Origin: Alistipes sp.
GTDB taxonomy: Bacteria > Bacteroidota > Bacteroidia > Bacteroidales > Rikenellaceae
Length of the DNA: 64,000 bases
Direction of reading: 5' to 3'
NCBI GenBank assembly: GCA_031285345.1
Contig: JAITWI010000055.1
Location: forward strand, 62,001-126,000
Shown here: one piece after another, positions 28,015 to 36,967 of the stretch
Layout of the letters: the number at the start of each line of letters is the position of its first letter
How positions within the stretch are numbered: position 1 is the first letter of the stretch
Program-made: the position numbers and the translations under genes
The notes under the pieces: model-generated
What the model saw: the letters and a program-made list of their open reading frames with translations, nothing else
Database searches by the model: none
Told to the model about the DNA's origin: nothing

Positions 28015-30099
28015 TTATCTTCCGAAAGAAACCAACAGCACGTTGATGTCGGCCGGAGATACTCCGGGGATTCGCGAGGCTTGGCCGATGGTTGCAGGGC
28101 GGATGTGGGATAGCTTTTGACGGGCCTCCATGGTTAGGGATGCGAGGGAGTTGAAGTTGAAGTCAGCCGGAATGACTACATCTTCGAGACGACGAAGTTT
28201 TTCAGCGATCATTTTTTCACGCTCTATATAGCCTCGATACTTGATCTCTATCTCCACCTGCTCGATCTCCCCGTCGGAAATTGATTGTGTCGAGATGAAA
28301 TCGCCCAACGCGGGAAGCGCGGCAGCAACCTCTTTTAGAAGAATTTCTCCGCGCGAAAGTATGAAACTTAGCTTGCGGCCTTGGGTCAGAGGCGCCGAAT
28401 TGACCGAAAAAAGATAGTCGCGTAGATCGTTCGGAGCGATGCTCAGTCCATGAACGAAACTTTTAAGCGATTCTACGTTCGTTCTTTTTTGCTCGAACGC
28501 CAGCCATCTTCCGTCATCTATCAGACCGATCGAACGTCCTCGCGGAGTCAAGCGAAGGTCGGCGTTGTCGCCGCGCAGCAGTATGCGGTATTCGGCCCTC
28601 GAAGTAAACATCCTATACGGCTCGTCTACCCCCTTCGTCACCAAGTCGTCGATCAGCACCCCGATGTATGCCTCGTCTCGACGCAAAATAAAATCTTCGT
28701 GGTGTTCGGGAGAAGTAGACTCAATGGGTGTCTCTTTTTTTGAGTCCACTTTGAAGTCCACCTCGGTAGTTTTGTCGGTTGTCGCGTTTTCGAAAACTCC
28801 CACACAAGACGCACAAGTAGCGCGGGCCGCATTGGCCGCATGAACCGCGCGCACCGCTGCTTTTGAGCCGACCGCGCGCGCCGTCGCGATATGCGCATTT
28901 ATTCCTGCTACAAGCCCCTGCGCCGCCGCCTCCTCATAGCCGGTGGTGCCGTTTATCTGGCCCGCGAAATAGAGACCGCGCACCAATTTGGTCTCCAGCG
29001 TGTGCCGCAGTTGCGTGGGCGGAAAATAGTCGTACTCGATGGCGTATCCGGGGCGGAGAATGTGGGCGTTTTCTAAGCCGTCGATTCGCCGCAAAGCCTC
29101 CGCCTGCACACTCCATGGGAGCGACGAAGAAAACCCGTTCAGATAGTACTCGTTGGTTGTAAATCCCTCGGGCTCAAGGAAAAGCTGGTGAGAATCCTTG
29201 TCCGCAAAGGTGCGAAGTTTATCCTCGATGCTGGGACAGTACCTGGGCCCCACTCCGCGGATCGTGCCGTTGAAAAGCGGGGAAAAGGCAAATCCGGAAC
29301 GCAAAATGTCGTGCACCTCCGGCGACGTGGTTGCGATGTAGCACGGAAGTTGGCGATCGACAGGCGAAGTTTCGGGCGAAAACGAAAATTTCGACGGCAC
29401 GGTATCGCCTTCTTGCCTCTCCAAGCGCGAGAAATCTATTGTGCGGCCGTCCAACCTCGCCGGAGTTCCGGTCTTCATGCGTCCGGCATCGAACCCGAGC
29501 GCGATCAACCGTTCTGTCAGCCCGCGCGACGGAGCATCTCCGAGACGCCCCCCCTCTACCTTCGATCCTCCTACGTGGATAAGGCCGTTCAAAAAAGTAC
29601 CAGCCGTCAATATCACAGCCCGAGCCGTAAATTCCACTCCCAAAGCGGTTTTTACGCCGGTAACGCGTCGCGTCGCACGATTCGCGCCCCCATCGTCCCC
29701 ACTGCTTTCGTCGACTACGGCGATGTCCGCCACACTGTCCTGCCAAAGGAACAGGTTCGGGGTGTTTTCCACCTTCCGGCGCCACAACTCCGAAAACAGT
29801 GCCTTGTCGCACTGCGCACGAGGGCTCCACATGGCGGCACCCTTCGAGCGACCCAACATGCGAAATTGAATGGTCGAAAGGTCGGTGATGATTCCCATCT
29901 GCCCGCCCAAAGCGTCGATTTCGCGCACGATCTGTCCCTTAGCAACACCGCCCACAGCCGGATTACACGACATGGCAGCCAGTTTCGACAGATCCATCGT
30001 CACTAACAACACTCGCGAACCAAGGCGCGCCGCCGCCACAGCCGCCTCGCATCCCGCGTGGCCGCCGCCGACCACGATTATATCGTAATTCAAAGTCAT
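28015..30099 (-). CDS. mnmG: tRNA uridine-5-carboxymethylaminomethyl modification enzyme MnmG (GidA)
   Basis: FAD enzyme that, with MnmE, modifies the wobble uridine U34 of several tRNAs. The FAD-binding motif [12 protein letters not shown] is at the N-terminus, followed by [33 protein letters not shown] and [19 protein letters not shown]. The product is 694 residues, longer than the usual ~620-630. The extra length is an insert at ~residues 403-470 (from [16 protein letters not shown] to [12 protein letters not shown]) just before [19 protein letters not shown], rich in Ala, Thr, Lys and Glu. A family B repeat lies just upstream of the start. Confidence 0.95.
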   Translation of the reverse strand: MTLNYDIIVVGGGHAGCEAAVAAARLGSRVLLVTMDLSKLAAMSCNPAVGGVAKGQIVREIDALGGQMGIITDLSTIQFRMLGRSKGAAMWSPRAQCDKALFSELWRRKVENTPNLFLWQDSVADIAVVDESSGDDGGANRATRRVTGVKTALGVEFTARAVILTAGTFLNGLIHVGGSKVEGGRLGDAPSRGLTERLIALGFDAGRMKTGTPARLDGRTIDFSRLERQEGDTVPSKFSFSPETSPVDRQLPCYIATTSPEVHDILRSGFAFSPLFNGTIRGVGPRYCPSIEDKLRTFADKDSHQLFLEPEGFTTNEYYLNGFSSSLPWSVQAEALRRIDGLENAHILRPGYAIEYDYFPPTQLRHTLETKLVRGLYFAGQINGTTGYEEAAAQGLVAGINAHIATARAVGSKAAVRAVHAANAARATCASCVGVFENATTDKTTEVDFKVDSKKETPIESTSPEHHEDFILRRDEAYIGVLIDDLVTKGVDEPYRMFTSRAEYRILLRGDNADLRLTPRGRSIGLIDDGRWLAFEQKRTNVESLKSFVHGLSIAPNDLRDYLFSVNSAPLTQGRKLSFILSRGEILLKEVAAALPALGDFISTQSISDGEIEQVEIEIKYRGYIEREKMIAEKLRRLEDVVIPADFNFNSLASLTMEARQKLSHIRPATIGQASRIPGVSPADINVLLVSFGR

Positions 30100-30117
30100 T
30101 TTTGAATTACGACATAA

Positions 30118-30174
30118 TCACCGACCGAACGTCTGTCGTCGCGCACGGCGCGGTGGAGACATTTCGAGAAGGAG
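30118..30174 (+). repeat. Short palindromic repeat, family B, copy between sufD and mnmG
   Basis: TCACCGACCGAACGTCTGTC, GTCGCGCACGGCGCGGTGGA, GACATTTCGAGAAGGAG. Compared with the other copies the outer arm changed from ACGCC to ACGTCT and its partner from GGCGT to AGACAT, so pairing is kept. The inner hairpin became CGCGC-AC-GGCGCG. It fills most of the 84-base gap upstream of mnmG. Confidence 0.6.
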
Positions 30175-30183
30175 ATAATTATA

Positions 30184-30891
30184 TTACAACGCGAGAACAC
30201 GGTCGGATACTGTTTTGCGAACGGATTCAGCCGCCCCTGCCAAGCCCGCGACACTTGCCTCGGTCGGGCAGCGGTCGATAATTTCGGCGGCAAACCCCTG
30301 CAACTGCATCCGGCGCGCCGCCTCCTCCGAGATGCCCCGCTGACGCATATAATAGAGCGCCTCGGCGTCTAATTGCCCCACGGTGGCACCGTGACTACAC
30401 TTCACGTCGTCGGCGTAAATTTCGAGCCCCGGACGGGTGAAAATGTGCGCCGCGTCGGTCAATTGCAAGTTGCGGTTTTGCTGCACGGCGTCGGTGCGTT
30501 GAGCCCCGGGCGCCACATAAACCATTCCTGAGAACGTTCCGGTGGCTTCGTCCGTCGCTATGCCTTTGACGAGTTGGCGGCTCACGGTGTCGGGGTGCAG
30601 ATGGCGCACATTCACGTCGATCGAGGCACTACCCCGCCCCGAGGCGACGAACAGGCCGTCGAGCTCGAATGAAGCCCGTGGCCCGGCCAGTTCGACCTCC
30701 AAAGAGAGCTGCGCACTCCCCTCGCCCGAGAGCACAAACGTGCAAAGATGCAGGCGCGCCCCCTCCGAAAGCGAGATGCGAACGCTCCGGGAGCCCGATT
30801 CGACAAGCAGCGGTTCGCCGATGTGCTCCCCTGCCGGGAAGCTCAATTTTTCCGCGGCGCCCTCTTTAAGATCGGGAAATAAGCTCGTCAT
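30184..30891 (-). CDS. sufD: Fe-S assembly protein SufD, short form
   Basis: Partner of SufB and SufC in the Fe-S scaffold complex. The conserved C-terminal beta-helix and tail are clear: ADDVKCSHGATVGQLDAEALYYMRQRGI, then EAARRMQLQGFAAEII. At 235 residues it is roughly half the usual SufD length (~400-450). The N-terminal helical domain is absent and the protein begins within the beta-helix region (AEKLSFPAGEHI). No upstream in-frame remnant is evident, because the gene overlaps sufC by 26 bases. Either this lineage uses a minimal SufD or the gene was shortened; the intact frame argues against simple decay. Confidence 0.88.
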   Translation of the reverse strand: MTSLFPDLKEGAAEKLSFPAGEHIGEPLLVESGSRSVRISLSEGARLHLCTFVLSGEGSAQLSLEVELAGPRASFELDGLFVASGRGSASIDVNVRHLHPDTVSRQLVKGIATDEATGTFSGMVYVAPGAQRTDAVQQNRNLQLTDAAHIFTRPGLEIYADDVKCSHGATVGQLDAEALYYMRQRGISEEAARRMQLQGFAAEIIDRCPTEASVAGLAGAAESVRKTVSDRVLAL

Positions 30892-31648
30892 AGCCCTCTT
30901 TTTCGAGTTTAAGTGCCAATGTGCGGTCGCCCGAGGCGATTATGCGCCCCTTATAGAGCACGTGCACGAAGTCGGGCACGATGTAGTCCAACAGCCTCTG
31001 ATGGTGGGTGATGAGCACGATGGCGTTGTCCGGCCTGCGCAACTTCGACACCCCCTCGCCCACTATGCGCAGCGCGTCGATGTCGAGTCCGCTGTCGGTC
31101 TCGTCGAGAAACGCCACCCGCGGCTCCAGCATCGCCATCTGGAATATCTCGTTCTTTTTCTTCTCGCCGCCCGAAAAACCCTCGTTCACCGAGCGTGACA
31201 GCATCGCCGGATCGAGCCCGACGAGAGCGGCCTTTTCGCGCGAAAGCTTCAGGAACTCGGCGGCAGACAAGGGGTCGAGACCTTCATGCTTGCGTTTTTC
31301 GGCCATCGCCGCCTTCATAAAGGCCGCCATCGACACCCCGGGGATCTCCACCGGATACTGAAATCCTAAAAACAACCCTTCGCGGGCGCGCTCCTCGATG
31401 CTCAGTTCGGCTATATTGCGCCCATCCAGCAGCATCTCACCGCCCGTCACGAAGAAGCGCGGATTGCCCGCCAGCACCGACGCGAGGGTCGATTTTCCCG
31501 AGCCGTTGGGGCCCATAATGGCGTGCACCTCGCCCGCGCCGACGCTCAGCGAAAGGCCGTGCAGAATCTCGCGAGCTCCTTTCTGTTCGCCGTCGCCATT
31601 CCGGCCGCCCCCCGCCACCGAGGCGTGTAAATCTTTTATTTCAAGCAT
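30866..31648 (-). CDS. sufC: Fe-S assembly ATPase SufC
   Basis: ABC-type ATPase that drives cluster assembly on SufB-SufD; not a transporter. Walker A GPNGSGKST, Q-loop FLGFQYPVEIPGV, signature SGGEKKKNEI and Walker B RVAFLDETDSGLDID are all typical SufC sequences. It is 260 residues long, with a short Gly/Asn/Glu-rich insertion (AGGGRNGDGEQKGARE) between the first two strands. The 3' end overlaps the sufD start, and its start is three bases after the unrelated ORF at 31652-32359. Confidence 0.96.
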   Translation of the reverse strand: MLEIKDLHASVAGGGRNGDGEQKGAREILHGLSLSVGAGEVHAIMGPNGSGKSTLASVLAGNPRFFVTGGEMLLDGRNIAELSIEERAREGLFLGFQYPVEIPGVSMAAFMKAAMAEKRKHEGLDPLSAAEFLKLSREKAALVGLDPAMLSRSVNEGFSGGEKKKNEIFQMAMLEPRVAFLDETDSGLDIDALRIVGEGVSKLRRPDNAIVLITHHQRLLDYIVPDFVHVLYKGRIIASGDRTLALKLEKEGYDELISRS

Positions 31649-31651
31649 AAT

Positions 31652-32359
31652 TTATTCTTCTATATGTTTCCTAAATCGGTAGGTGAGGTCGTTAATCCTC
31701 GCCTCTAATTCGGGTGTAAATTCTATGTCTTCGTCTTTTTCGTCCTTCATCAGAGTTATAACCTCTTTGAGAATGATAATAAGCTCTCTCGGTGCGGAAT
31801 CGCGCGGAGGAGACCACGCAGTGGCAGTTTTAGTATCGAAGCCAAAAGGGGACGTTGAAAAAAAGTAGGAAGCGCCGTCGAGTCCCATCGTGACGTTAAT
31901 ACAATCCTTATCGGACAGGATTTTCTGTTCGAAACGGGCGCTCACAACAGCAACCTCGATAAGCAAATTAAGAAGCAGTACATCGTGCTCGGATATGCGT
32001 CGCGTTATCTCGACAATTTGCGGAATGTAATTTTCATTTTCAAGGCGGCCCATATCGGCCGATATCTGTTGTTCGGGCTCGCGACAGATCACGACAAAAT
32101 CGTCTCCATCCTGCATTGTGCCCAGGAAATACTCGTTGGAGAATGAAGGCAACGCCCAAAAACGCGATAGAAACCGATCTTCTTCGGAAGATATCAGGTG
32201 ATTTTTGACAATCGTATAATAATTTTCTGCCCAAGATCCCACATCGTAGAAGTTCTCCGCCGGCGTAAGCCTATCTTGTTCTTCCGAAGCGCTAATTTGC
32301 GATGTCGCGATTCCGTGAAGCGAGACAAAAAAAGACAACAATAATAAAAATCGTTTCAT
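31652..32359 (-). CDS. Secreted protein of unknown function inside the suf operon
   Basis: 235-residue protein with a clear signal peptide (MKRFLLLLSFFVSLHGIATSQ). The mature part is acidic and mixed alpha/beta, with short hydrophobic helices (VLLLNLLIEVAVVSARFEQK; ELIIILKEVITLMKDEKDED). I recognise no domain. It lies 12 bases after sufB and three before sufC, tight spacing that puts it on the suf mRNA. An exported protein has no known place in Suf assembly, which is cytoplasmic. Its A+T content and Lys/Ile/Asn use are higher than those of its neighbours, hinting at a recent insertion into the operon. Confidence 0.7.
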   Translation of the reverse strand: MKRFLLLLSFFVSLHGIATSQISASEEQDRLTPAENFYDVGSWAENYYTIVKNHLISSEEDRFLSRFWALPSFSNEYFLGTMQDGDDFVVICREPEQQISADMGRLENENYIPQIVEITRRISEHDVLLLNLLIEVAVVSARFEQKILSDKDCINVTMGLDGASYFFSTSPFGFDTKTATAWSPPRDSAPRELIIILKEVITLMKDEKDEDIEFTPELEARINDLTYRFRKHIEE

Positions 32360-32371
32360 AGTCGTAATGGT

Positions 32372-33814
32372 TTAACCGACAGACCCTTCGAGGCTGATCG
32401 CAAGCAGTTTTTGCGCTTCGACGGCAAACTCCATCGGCAGTTTGTTCAACACCTCGCGGGCATAGCCGTTCACTATCAACCCCACGGCGTCCTCGGGCGC
32501 GATGCCCCGCTGGCCGCAGTAAAAGAGTTGATCCTCGTTTATTTTCGACGTCGTGGCCTCGTGTTCCACCTCGGCCGACGAGTTGTGGGTCTCGACATAA
32601 GGGAACGTATGCGCGCCGCAACTGTCGCCCACCAACAGCGAGTCGCACTGAGAGTGGTTGCGCGCACCCTCGGCACCCCGTGCCACGCGCACTAAGCCGC
32701 GATAGGAGTTCTGCGACTCCCCCGCCGAAATGCCCTTCGAGACGATGCGCGAGCGGGTGTTGCGCCCGATGTGGATCATCTTGGTACCGGTGTCGGCCTG
32801 CTGCTTACCCGCCGTCATCGCCACCGAGTAGAACTCGCCCGACGACCCCTCGCCCGCCAGCACGCATGACGGATATTTCCACGTCACGGCCGAGCCCGTT
32901 TCGACCTGCGTCCACGACAGGCGCGCCCGGTCGCCCTTGCATAATCCCCTCTTGGTTACGAAGTTGAACACCCCTCCCCTGCCCTCTTTGTCGCCGGGAT
33001 ACCAGTTCTGCACGGTCGAATATTTGACCTCGGCGTCCCTCATAACCACTATCTCCACCACCGCCGCGTGCAGCTGATTTTCATCGCGCTGCGGAGCAGT
33101 GCAGCCCTCCAGATACGAAACGTAGCTCTCGTCGTCGGCCACGATCAGCGTCCTCTCGAACTGCCCGGTTCCGGCGGCGTTGATGCGGAAATAGGTCGAA
33201 AGTTCCATCGGACAGCGTACTCCCCGCGGGATGTAGCAAAATGAGCCATCGGAAAACACGGCGGCGTTCAACGCGGCGTAAAAGTTGTCGGTATGGGGCA
33301 CTACGCTGCCCAAGTACTTTTGTATCAACTCGGGATAGTCGCGAATCGCCTCACTCATCGAGCAGAAGACGATCCCCTTTTCGGCCAGAGTCTCCTTGAA
33401 CGTCGTCTTGACCGACACCGAGTCCATCACCGCGTCGACCGCCACTCCGGCCAGCATCATCTGCTCTTCCAACGGGACGCCCAACTTTTCGAAGGTTTTT
33501 AGAAGCTCGGGATCGACCTCGTCCATGGATTTTTTCGCGGCCGTTTTGGGCGCAGCGTAGTAGATAATGTCTTGAAAATCAATCTCCGGAATGTCCAAAT
33601 GCGCCCATGTGGGCGGCGTTAGCGTCAGCCAGTGTCGGAACGCGCGAAGGCGATATTCGAGCATCCACCCGGGCTCGCCCTTTCGCGCCGAGATCATCCG
33701 CACGGTCTCTTCGCCGAGCCCTTTCGGAATGGTCTCGGTTTCGACGTCGGTGGTGAACCCCCACTCATACTCGCGGTCGGCAAGTTCGTCTATTATTTTG
33801 TTGTTGTCGCTCAT
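32372..33814 (-). CDS. sufB: Fe-S assembly scaffold protein SufB
   Basis: Scaffold on which Suf clusters are built. The 480-residue product has the usual opening [24 protein letters not shown], then [49 protein letters not shown], and the C-terminal [27 protein letters not shown]. It is the first gene of sufB-orf-sufC-sufD and has its own predicted promoter. The desulfurase partner sufS is not here but at 40315-41571 in another operon on the opposite strand. Confidence 0.97.
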   Translation of the reverse strand: MSDNNKIIDELADREYEWGFTTDVETETIPKGLGEETVRMISARKGEPGWMLEYRLRAFRHWLTLTPPTWAHLDIPEIDFQDIIYYAAPKTAAKKSMDEVDPELLKTFEKLGVPLEEQMMLAGVAVDAVMDSVSVKTTFKETLAEKGIVFCSMSEAIRDYPELIQKYLGSVVPHTDNFYAALNAAVFSDGSFCYIPRGVRCPMELSTYFRINAAGTGQFERTLIVADDESYVSYLEGCTAPQRDENQLHAAVVEIVVMRDAEVKYSTVQNWYPGDKEGRGGVFNFVTKRGLCKGDRARLSWTQVETGSAVTWKYPSCVLAGEGSSGEFYSVAMTAGKQQADTGTKMIHIGRNTRSRIVSKGISAGESQNSYRGLVRVARGAEGARNHSQCDSLLVGDSCGAHTFPYVETHNSSAEVEHEATTSKINEDQLFYCGQRGIAPEDAVGLIVNGYAREVLNKLPMEFAVEAQKLLAISLEGSVG

Positions 33815-33834
33815 AGCATTACTTCATAGCCCCG

Positions 33835-33867
33835 CAAAGGTACGAATTACGATTCGTGATTCGCAAA
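33835..33867 (-). promoter_or_regulatory. sufB: suf operon promoter
   Basis: TTTG (33867-33864) and TACCTTTG (33842-33835) on the minus strand, 21 bases apart. The spacer holds ACGAAT/ATTCGT inverted sequences that could be an operator. The -33 box lies close to the end of uvrC (33878). Confidence 0.65.
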
Positions 33868-33877
33868 CGGCGGATCG

Positions 33878-35824
33878 TCAATCGTCGTTTTTGGGGTGAA
33901 AATAGGCATGAATACCCATCGCTTTTGCGCGCCCGACGACGGCAGTTAAAGCCTCGGGAGTTGCGGCACGGATGGCGGCGACGGTCTTGAACGCCTTCAA
34001 CAATGCCGTAACGCTCTTGGGCCCCACTCCGGGAATCTTTTCGAGCTCCGTGTGGATGAAGTCGGCCGACCGCTTGTCGCGGTGGAACGTGATGCCGAAA
34101 CGGTGCGCTTCGTCGCGAATGTGCATCATCACCTTGAGCGGCTCGCCGTTGCGCTTGAGGTAGTATGGCGCCGGATCGTTCGGAAAAAATACCTCCTCGA
34201 TTCGCTCGGCAAGCCCCACTAACGGCACGCGCTCCGTTATCCCCAACTCCTTGAAAACCGGCATCGCCGCACTTAATTGCCCCTTTCCGCCATCCACGAT
34301 CACCAAATCCGGAAGTTCCGTCCCCTCCTCCAACAACCTCGTAAACCGCCTGAAAATAATCTCGCGCATGGTGGCGAAGTCGTCCGCACCGACCACCGTT
34401 CGCACGTTGAAGTGGCGATATTCGCGCTTCGAAGGCTTGCCGTCGCGAAAAACCACACACGCCGCCACCGGGTAGGCTCCGCCGAGGTTCGAGTTGTCGA
34501 AACACTCTATGTGGTGCGGCTCGCGGGGCAGGTGCAGCTCGCGCATCATAGCCTCCATCACCCGCCCGACGGCCTTTTCCGGGTCTTTGATTTCGAGGTT
34601 TTTGAGCTGCTCGGCGCGATACATGCGGGCGTTCTTTTCGGCGAACTCCAACAGACGTAGCTTGTCGCCGCGCTGCGGAACGGTAAACCGCAAATCGGGG
34701 AACAGTGCCTCTTCGGGCAAAAACGGCACTATAATTTGTCGTGAAAAGCAGGCATTTGCCGCGTTTCGCTCGTTGCCCAACTCGTCATTTACGTCAGAGT
34801 AAACTCCTCGTTGGGCTCCGTCGCAAGCCTTGCAACTACCTACTTTTGACGACAAAAGATTATCCGGTGCCGATTTAGGAGTTATTTTTTCGGCAATTTG
34901 AATGATGGCCGCGGTCAGAATCGCCCGCGGATCCTCTTCGGCACCGAGCGACAGCCTCACGGTGAACGAATTGACGATATTCCCACCCACTATTCGCGCG
35001 AAGTTGCAGTAGGCGGTGTCGTCGTCCTGGACCAGCGCGAAAACATCCACATCTCCCAAAGAGGGCGAAACGATCACCGAGCGTGACGAGTAGCCCTCTA
35101 ACAGATCCAACCGATGTTTGAAAATCGCCGCCTCCTCGAACCGCAACGCCGCCGCCGCCTCCTTCATCGAAACCGTCAAGGCGCGCCGGGTGGGGCCGAG
35201 TTCACCCCGCAACATAGCCCGAGCCATCTCCACCGACGCGTCGTAATCCTCGACGGTCTGCTTACCCGCACACGGTGCAAGACAGTTGCCGATATGATAC
35301 TTCAAACATGGTCGAGAGCGACCCCGCGCGATTTCGCCCGCCGCAAGGTTCAGCGAGCAGGTGCGGAACTGAAACACGGCGTGGAGAATTTCCAGCAAAT
35401 TGCGTTGCACACCGATCGACGCGTAGGGCCCGAAGTAGGTCGATCCGTCGCGCACCATCTGCCGCGTGGAGCGGATTCGCGGAAAGGGCTCGCGGCGAAT
35501 GACGATCCACGGATAGGTCTTGTCGTCCTTCAACATGGCGTTGTAGCGCGGCTGAAGGGTCTTTATCAGCGAGTTTTCGAGCAGCAGGGCGTCGGTCTCG
35601 GTGTCGGTCACTATGTGGCGGATTTCGACAGCCTTGCGCACCATTACGCGAATCTTAGACGGCAGGCGACTCTCGACGAAGTAGTTGGCCACGCGGCGGC
35701 GCAACACCTTGGCCTTGCCCACGTAGAGCACAGTTCCGTCGGGGTCGACGAATTGGTACACCCCCGGCACAAGAGGCAGCGCCGCCGCCTGCCGCCGCAA
35801 ATCGGTATCGTTTTTGACAGACAT
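33878..35824 (-). CDS. uvrC: Excinuclease ABC subunit C with an in-frame palindromic element
   Basis: Makes both incisions in nucleotide excision repair. The GIY-YIG domain opens the protein (PGVYQFVDPDGTVLYVGKAK, residues ~19-38); UVR motif ~residues 215-250; RNase H-like domain with ECFDNSNLGGAYPVA; C-terminal HhH (KIPGVGPKSVTALL). At 648 residues it is longer than usual. About 41 residues at ~323-363 (LLSSKVGSCKACDGAQ through to NACFSRQ) interrupt the otherwise normal ITPKSAPDN...IIVPFLPEEAL and are encoded by the 123-bp family A element. Since 123 is a multiple of three, the frame is kept. The insertion lies between the UVR and RNase H-like regions and may be tolerated as a loop. Confidence 0.95.
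   Translation of the reverse strand: MSVKNDTDLRRQAAALPLVPGVYQFVDPDGTVLYVGKAKVLRRRVANYFVESRLPSKIRVMVRKAVEIRHIVTDTETDALLLENSLIKTLQPRYNAMLKDDKTYPWIVIRREPFPRIRSTRQMVRDGSTYFGPYASIGVQRNLLEILHAVFQFRTCSLNLAAGEIARGRSRPCLKYHIGNCLAPCAGKQTVEDYDASVEMARAMLRGELGPTRRALTVSMKEAAAALRFEEAAIFKHRLDLLEGYSSRSVIVSPSLGDVDVFALVQDDDTAYCNFARIVGGNIVNSFTVRLSLGAEEDPRAILTAAIIQIAEKITPKSAPDNLLSSKVGSCKACDGAQRGVYSDVNDELGNERNAANACFSRQIIVPFLPEEALFPDLRFTVPQRGDKLRLLEFAEKNARMYRAEQLKNLEIKDPEKAVGRVMEAMMRELHLPREPHHIECFDNSNLGGAYPVAACVVFRDGKPSKREYRHFNVRTVVGADDFATMREIIFRRFTRLLEEGTELPDLVIVDGGKGQLSAAMPVFKELGITERVPLVGLAERIEEVFFPNDPAPYYLKRNGEPLKVMMHIRDEAHRFGITFHRDKRSADFIHTELEKIPGVGPKSVTALLKAFKTVAAIRAATPEALTAVVGRAKAMGIHAYFHPKNDD
34735..34857. 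repeat. 123-bp palindromic element, copy 2 (family A), inside uvrC
   Basis: Outer arms TTTGTCGTGAAAAGCAGG and CCTACTTTTGACGACAAA. Inner arms GCCCAAC and GTTGGGC replace the GAAAATCGC/GCGATTTTC arms of copy 1. The centre is CATTTACGTCAGAGTAAACT. It has the same length as copy 1 (1596-1718) and is collinear with it. Translated on the minus strand it is part of UvrC. Confidence 0.85.
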
Positions 35825-35828
35825 TACG

Positions 35829-35836
35829 CAAAACTA
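35829..35836 (-). promoter_or_regulatory. uvrC: Predicted -7 box for uvrC
   Basis: TAGTTTTG on the minus strand, five bases from the uvrC start codon. If used, the mRNA would be leaderless or nearly so. The -33 region is not a clear match. Confidence 0.4.
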
Positions 35837-35879
35837 CAAAAAACCGGCGAATCGTGCCCCGAATTTCGTAAATACTTCA

Positions 35880-35887
35880 TATCTTTG
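35880..35887 (+). promoter_or_regulatory. pheS: Predicted -7 box for the pheS operon
   Basis: TATCTTTG, 30 bases upstream of the pheS ATG, in the short AT-rich gap between divergent uvrC and pheS. The -33 position (near AATTTCG) is weak. Confidence 0.5.
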
Positions 35888-35917
35888 TTACTTGGAATAG
35901 ATGTTTTACAGAACGAT

Positions 35918-36949
35918 ATGAGAAACCGAATAGACGAAATTCTTGCTCAAATAGAGACCTTCTCGTCGCGGGCGGCCGGCGAAATCGAGGAGTTCCGCGT
36001 GCGAATGCTCGGCAAAAAAGGCGTGGTGACCGAGATGATGGAGGAGTTCAAAACCGTCGCCCCCGAACTGAAACGCGAGTTAGGGCAAAAACTCAACGAA
36101 CTCAAAGCCCGCGCCACCCAAAAAGTGAGCGAGCTGAAGGCCGTCGCCGAAGGAGGTGGGGGAGTGAAGATCGCCGCCGAGGACGACATGACCCGCCCGG
36201 GAGCCGGCACTGCCGAACCCGCGGGAAGCAGACACCCCATATCGCTTGTGCGAGGCGAGATCGCGGCTATATTTTCGCGTCTGGGCTACACCGTGGCCGA
36301 CGGGCCCGAGATAGAGGACGACCGCCACGTGTTCGGCGCTTTGAACTTTCCGGCCGAGCATCCGGCTCGCGACATGCAGGACACGTTTTTTATCGAAAAG
36401 GATCCAGACGTGCTCCTTCGCACCCACACCAGTTCGATTCAGGTGCGCACCATGCTCGCCGGCCGGCCTCCGTTCCGCGTGATATGCCCGGGTAGGGTGT
36501 TCCGCAACGAGGCCATATCGTATCGCGCCCACTGCATTTTCCACCAGGTGGAGGGGCTCTATGTAGACGAAGGGGTGTCGTTCGCCGACCTCAAACAGAC
36601 GCTTTTATATTTTGCGCGCGAAATGTTCGGCGAAGATTCCAAGATCCGCCTTCGCCCGTCGTATTTTCCGTTCACCGAGCCGAGCGCCGAGATGGACGTA
36701 TCGTGCAACCTGTGCGGCGGTGGTGGGTGTCCGGTGTGCAAGGGAACGGGTTGGCTCGAAATCATGGGCTGCGGCATGGTCGACCCCAACGTGCTGGATG
36801 AGTGCGGCATCGACAGCAAGAAGTACACCGGATTCGCCTTCGGGATGGGCATAGAGCGCATCGCGATGCTCAAATACGGAGTGGGGGACTTGAGGCTCTA
36901 CTTTGAGAACGACGTGAGATTCCTGCGACAGTTCGACTCGGCGATATAA
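35918..36949 (+). CDS. pheS: Phenylalanyl-tRNA synthetase alpha subunit
   Basis: Class II synthetase subunit that holds the active site and works as an alpha2-beta2 tetramer with PheT (not in this window). The ATG at 35918 (MRNRIDEILAQIE) gives 343 residues; the tool's longer ORF runs back over uvrC. The N-terminal coiled coil (~1-85) is followed by HPISLVRGEIAAIF, the motif 2 region FRNEAISYRAHCIFHQVEG, a Cys-rich loop CNLCGGGGCPVCKGTGW and motif 3 FAFGMGIERIAMLKYG. First gene of a six-gene run to tmk. Its last six codons are tandemly duplicated just downstream (36950-36967). Confidence 0.96.
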   Translation: MRNRIDEILAQIETFSSRAAGEIEEFRVRMLGKKGVVTEMMEEFKTVAPELKRELGQKLNELKARATQKVSELKAVAEGGGGVKIAAEDDMTRPGAGTAEPAGSRHPISLVRGEIAAIFSRLGYTVADGPEIEDDRHVFGALNFPAEHPARDMQDTFFIEKDPDVLLRTHTSSIQVRTMLAGRPPFRVICPGRVFRNEAISYRAHCIFHQVEGLYVDEGVSFADLKQTLLYFAREMFGEDSKIRLRPSYFPFTEPSAEMDVSCNLCGGGGCPVCKGTGWLEIMGCGMVDPNVLDECGIDSKKYTGFAFGMGIERIAMLKYGVGDLRLYFENDVRFLRQFDSAI

Positions 36950-36967
36950 TTCGACTCTGCGAGATAA
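36932..36967 (+). repeat. 18-bp tandem duplication at the pheS 3' end
   Basis: TTCGACTCGGCGATATAA (end of pheS with its stop) is followed at once by TTCGACTCTGCGAGATAA, two mismatches in 18. The final A of the second copy is the first base of the next gene's ATG, so the duplication forms the entire spacer. Confidence 0.8.
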
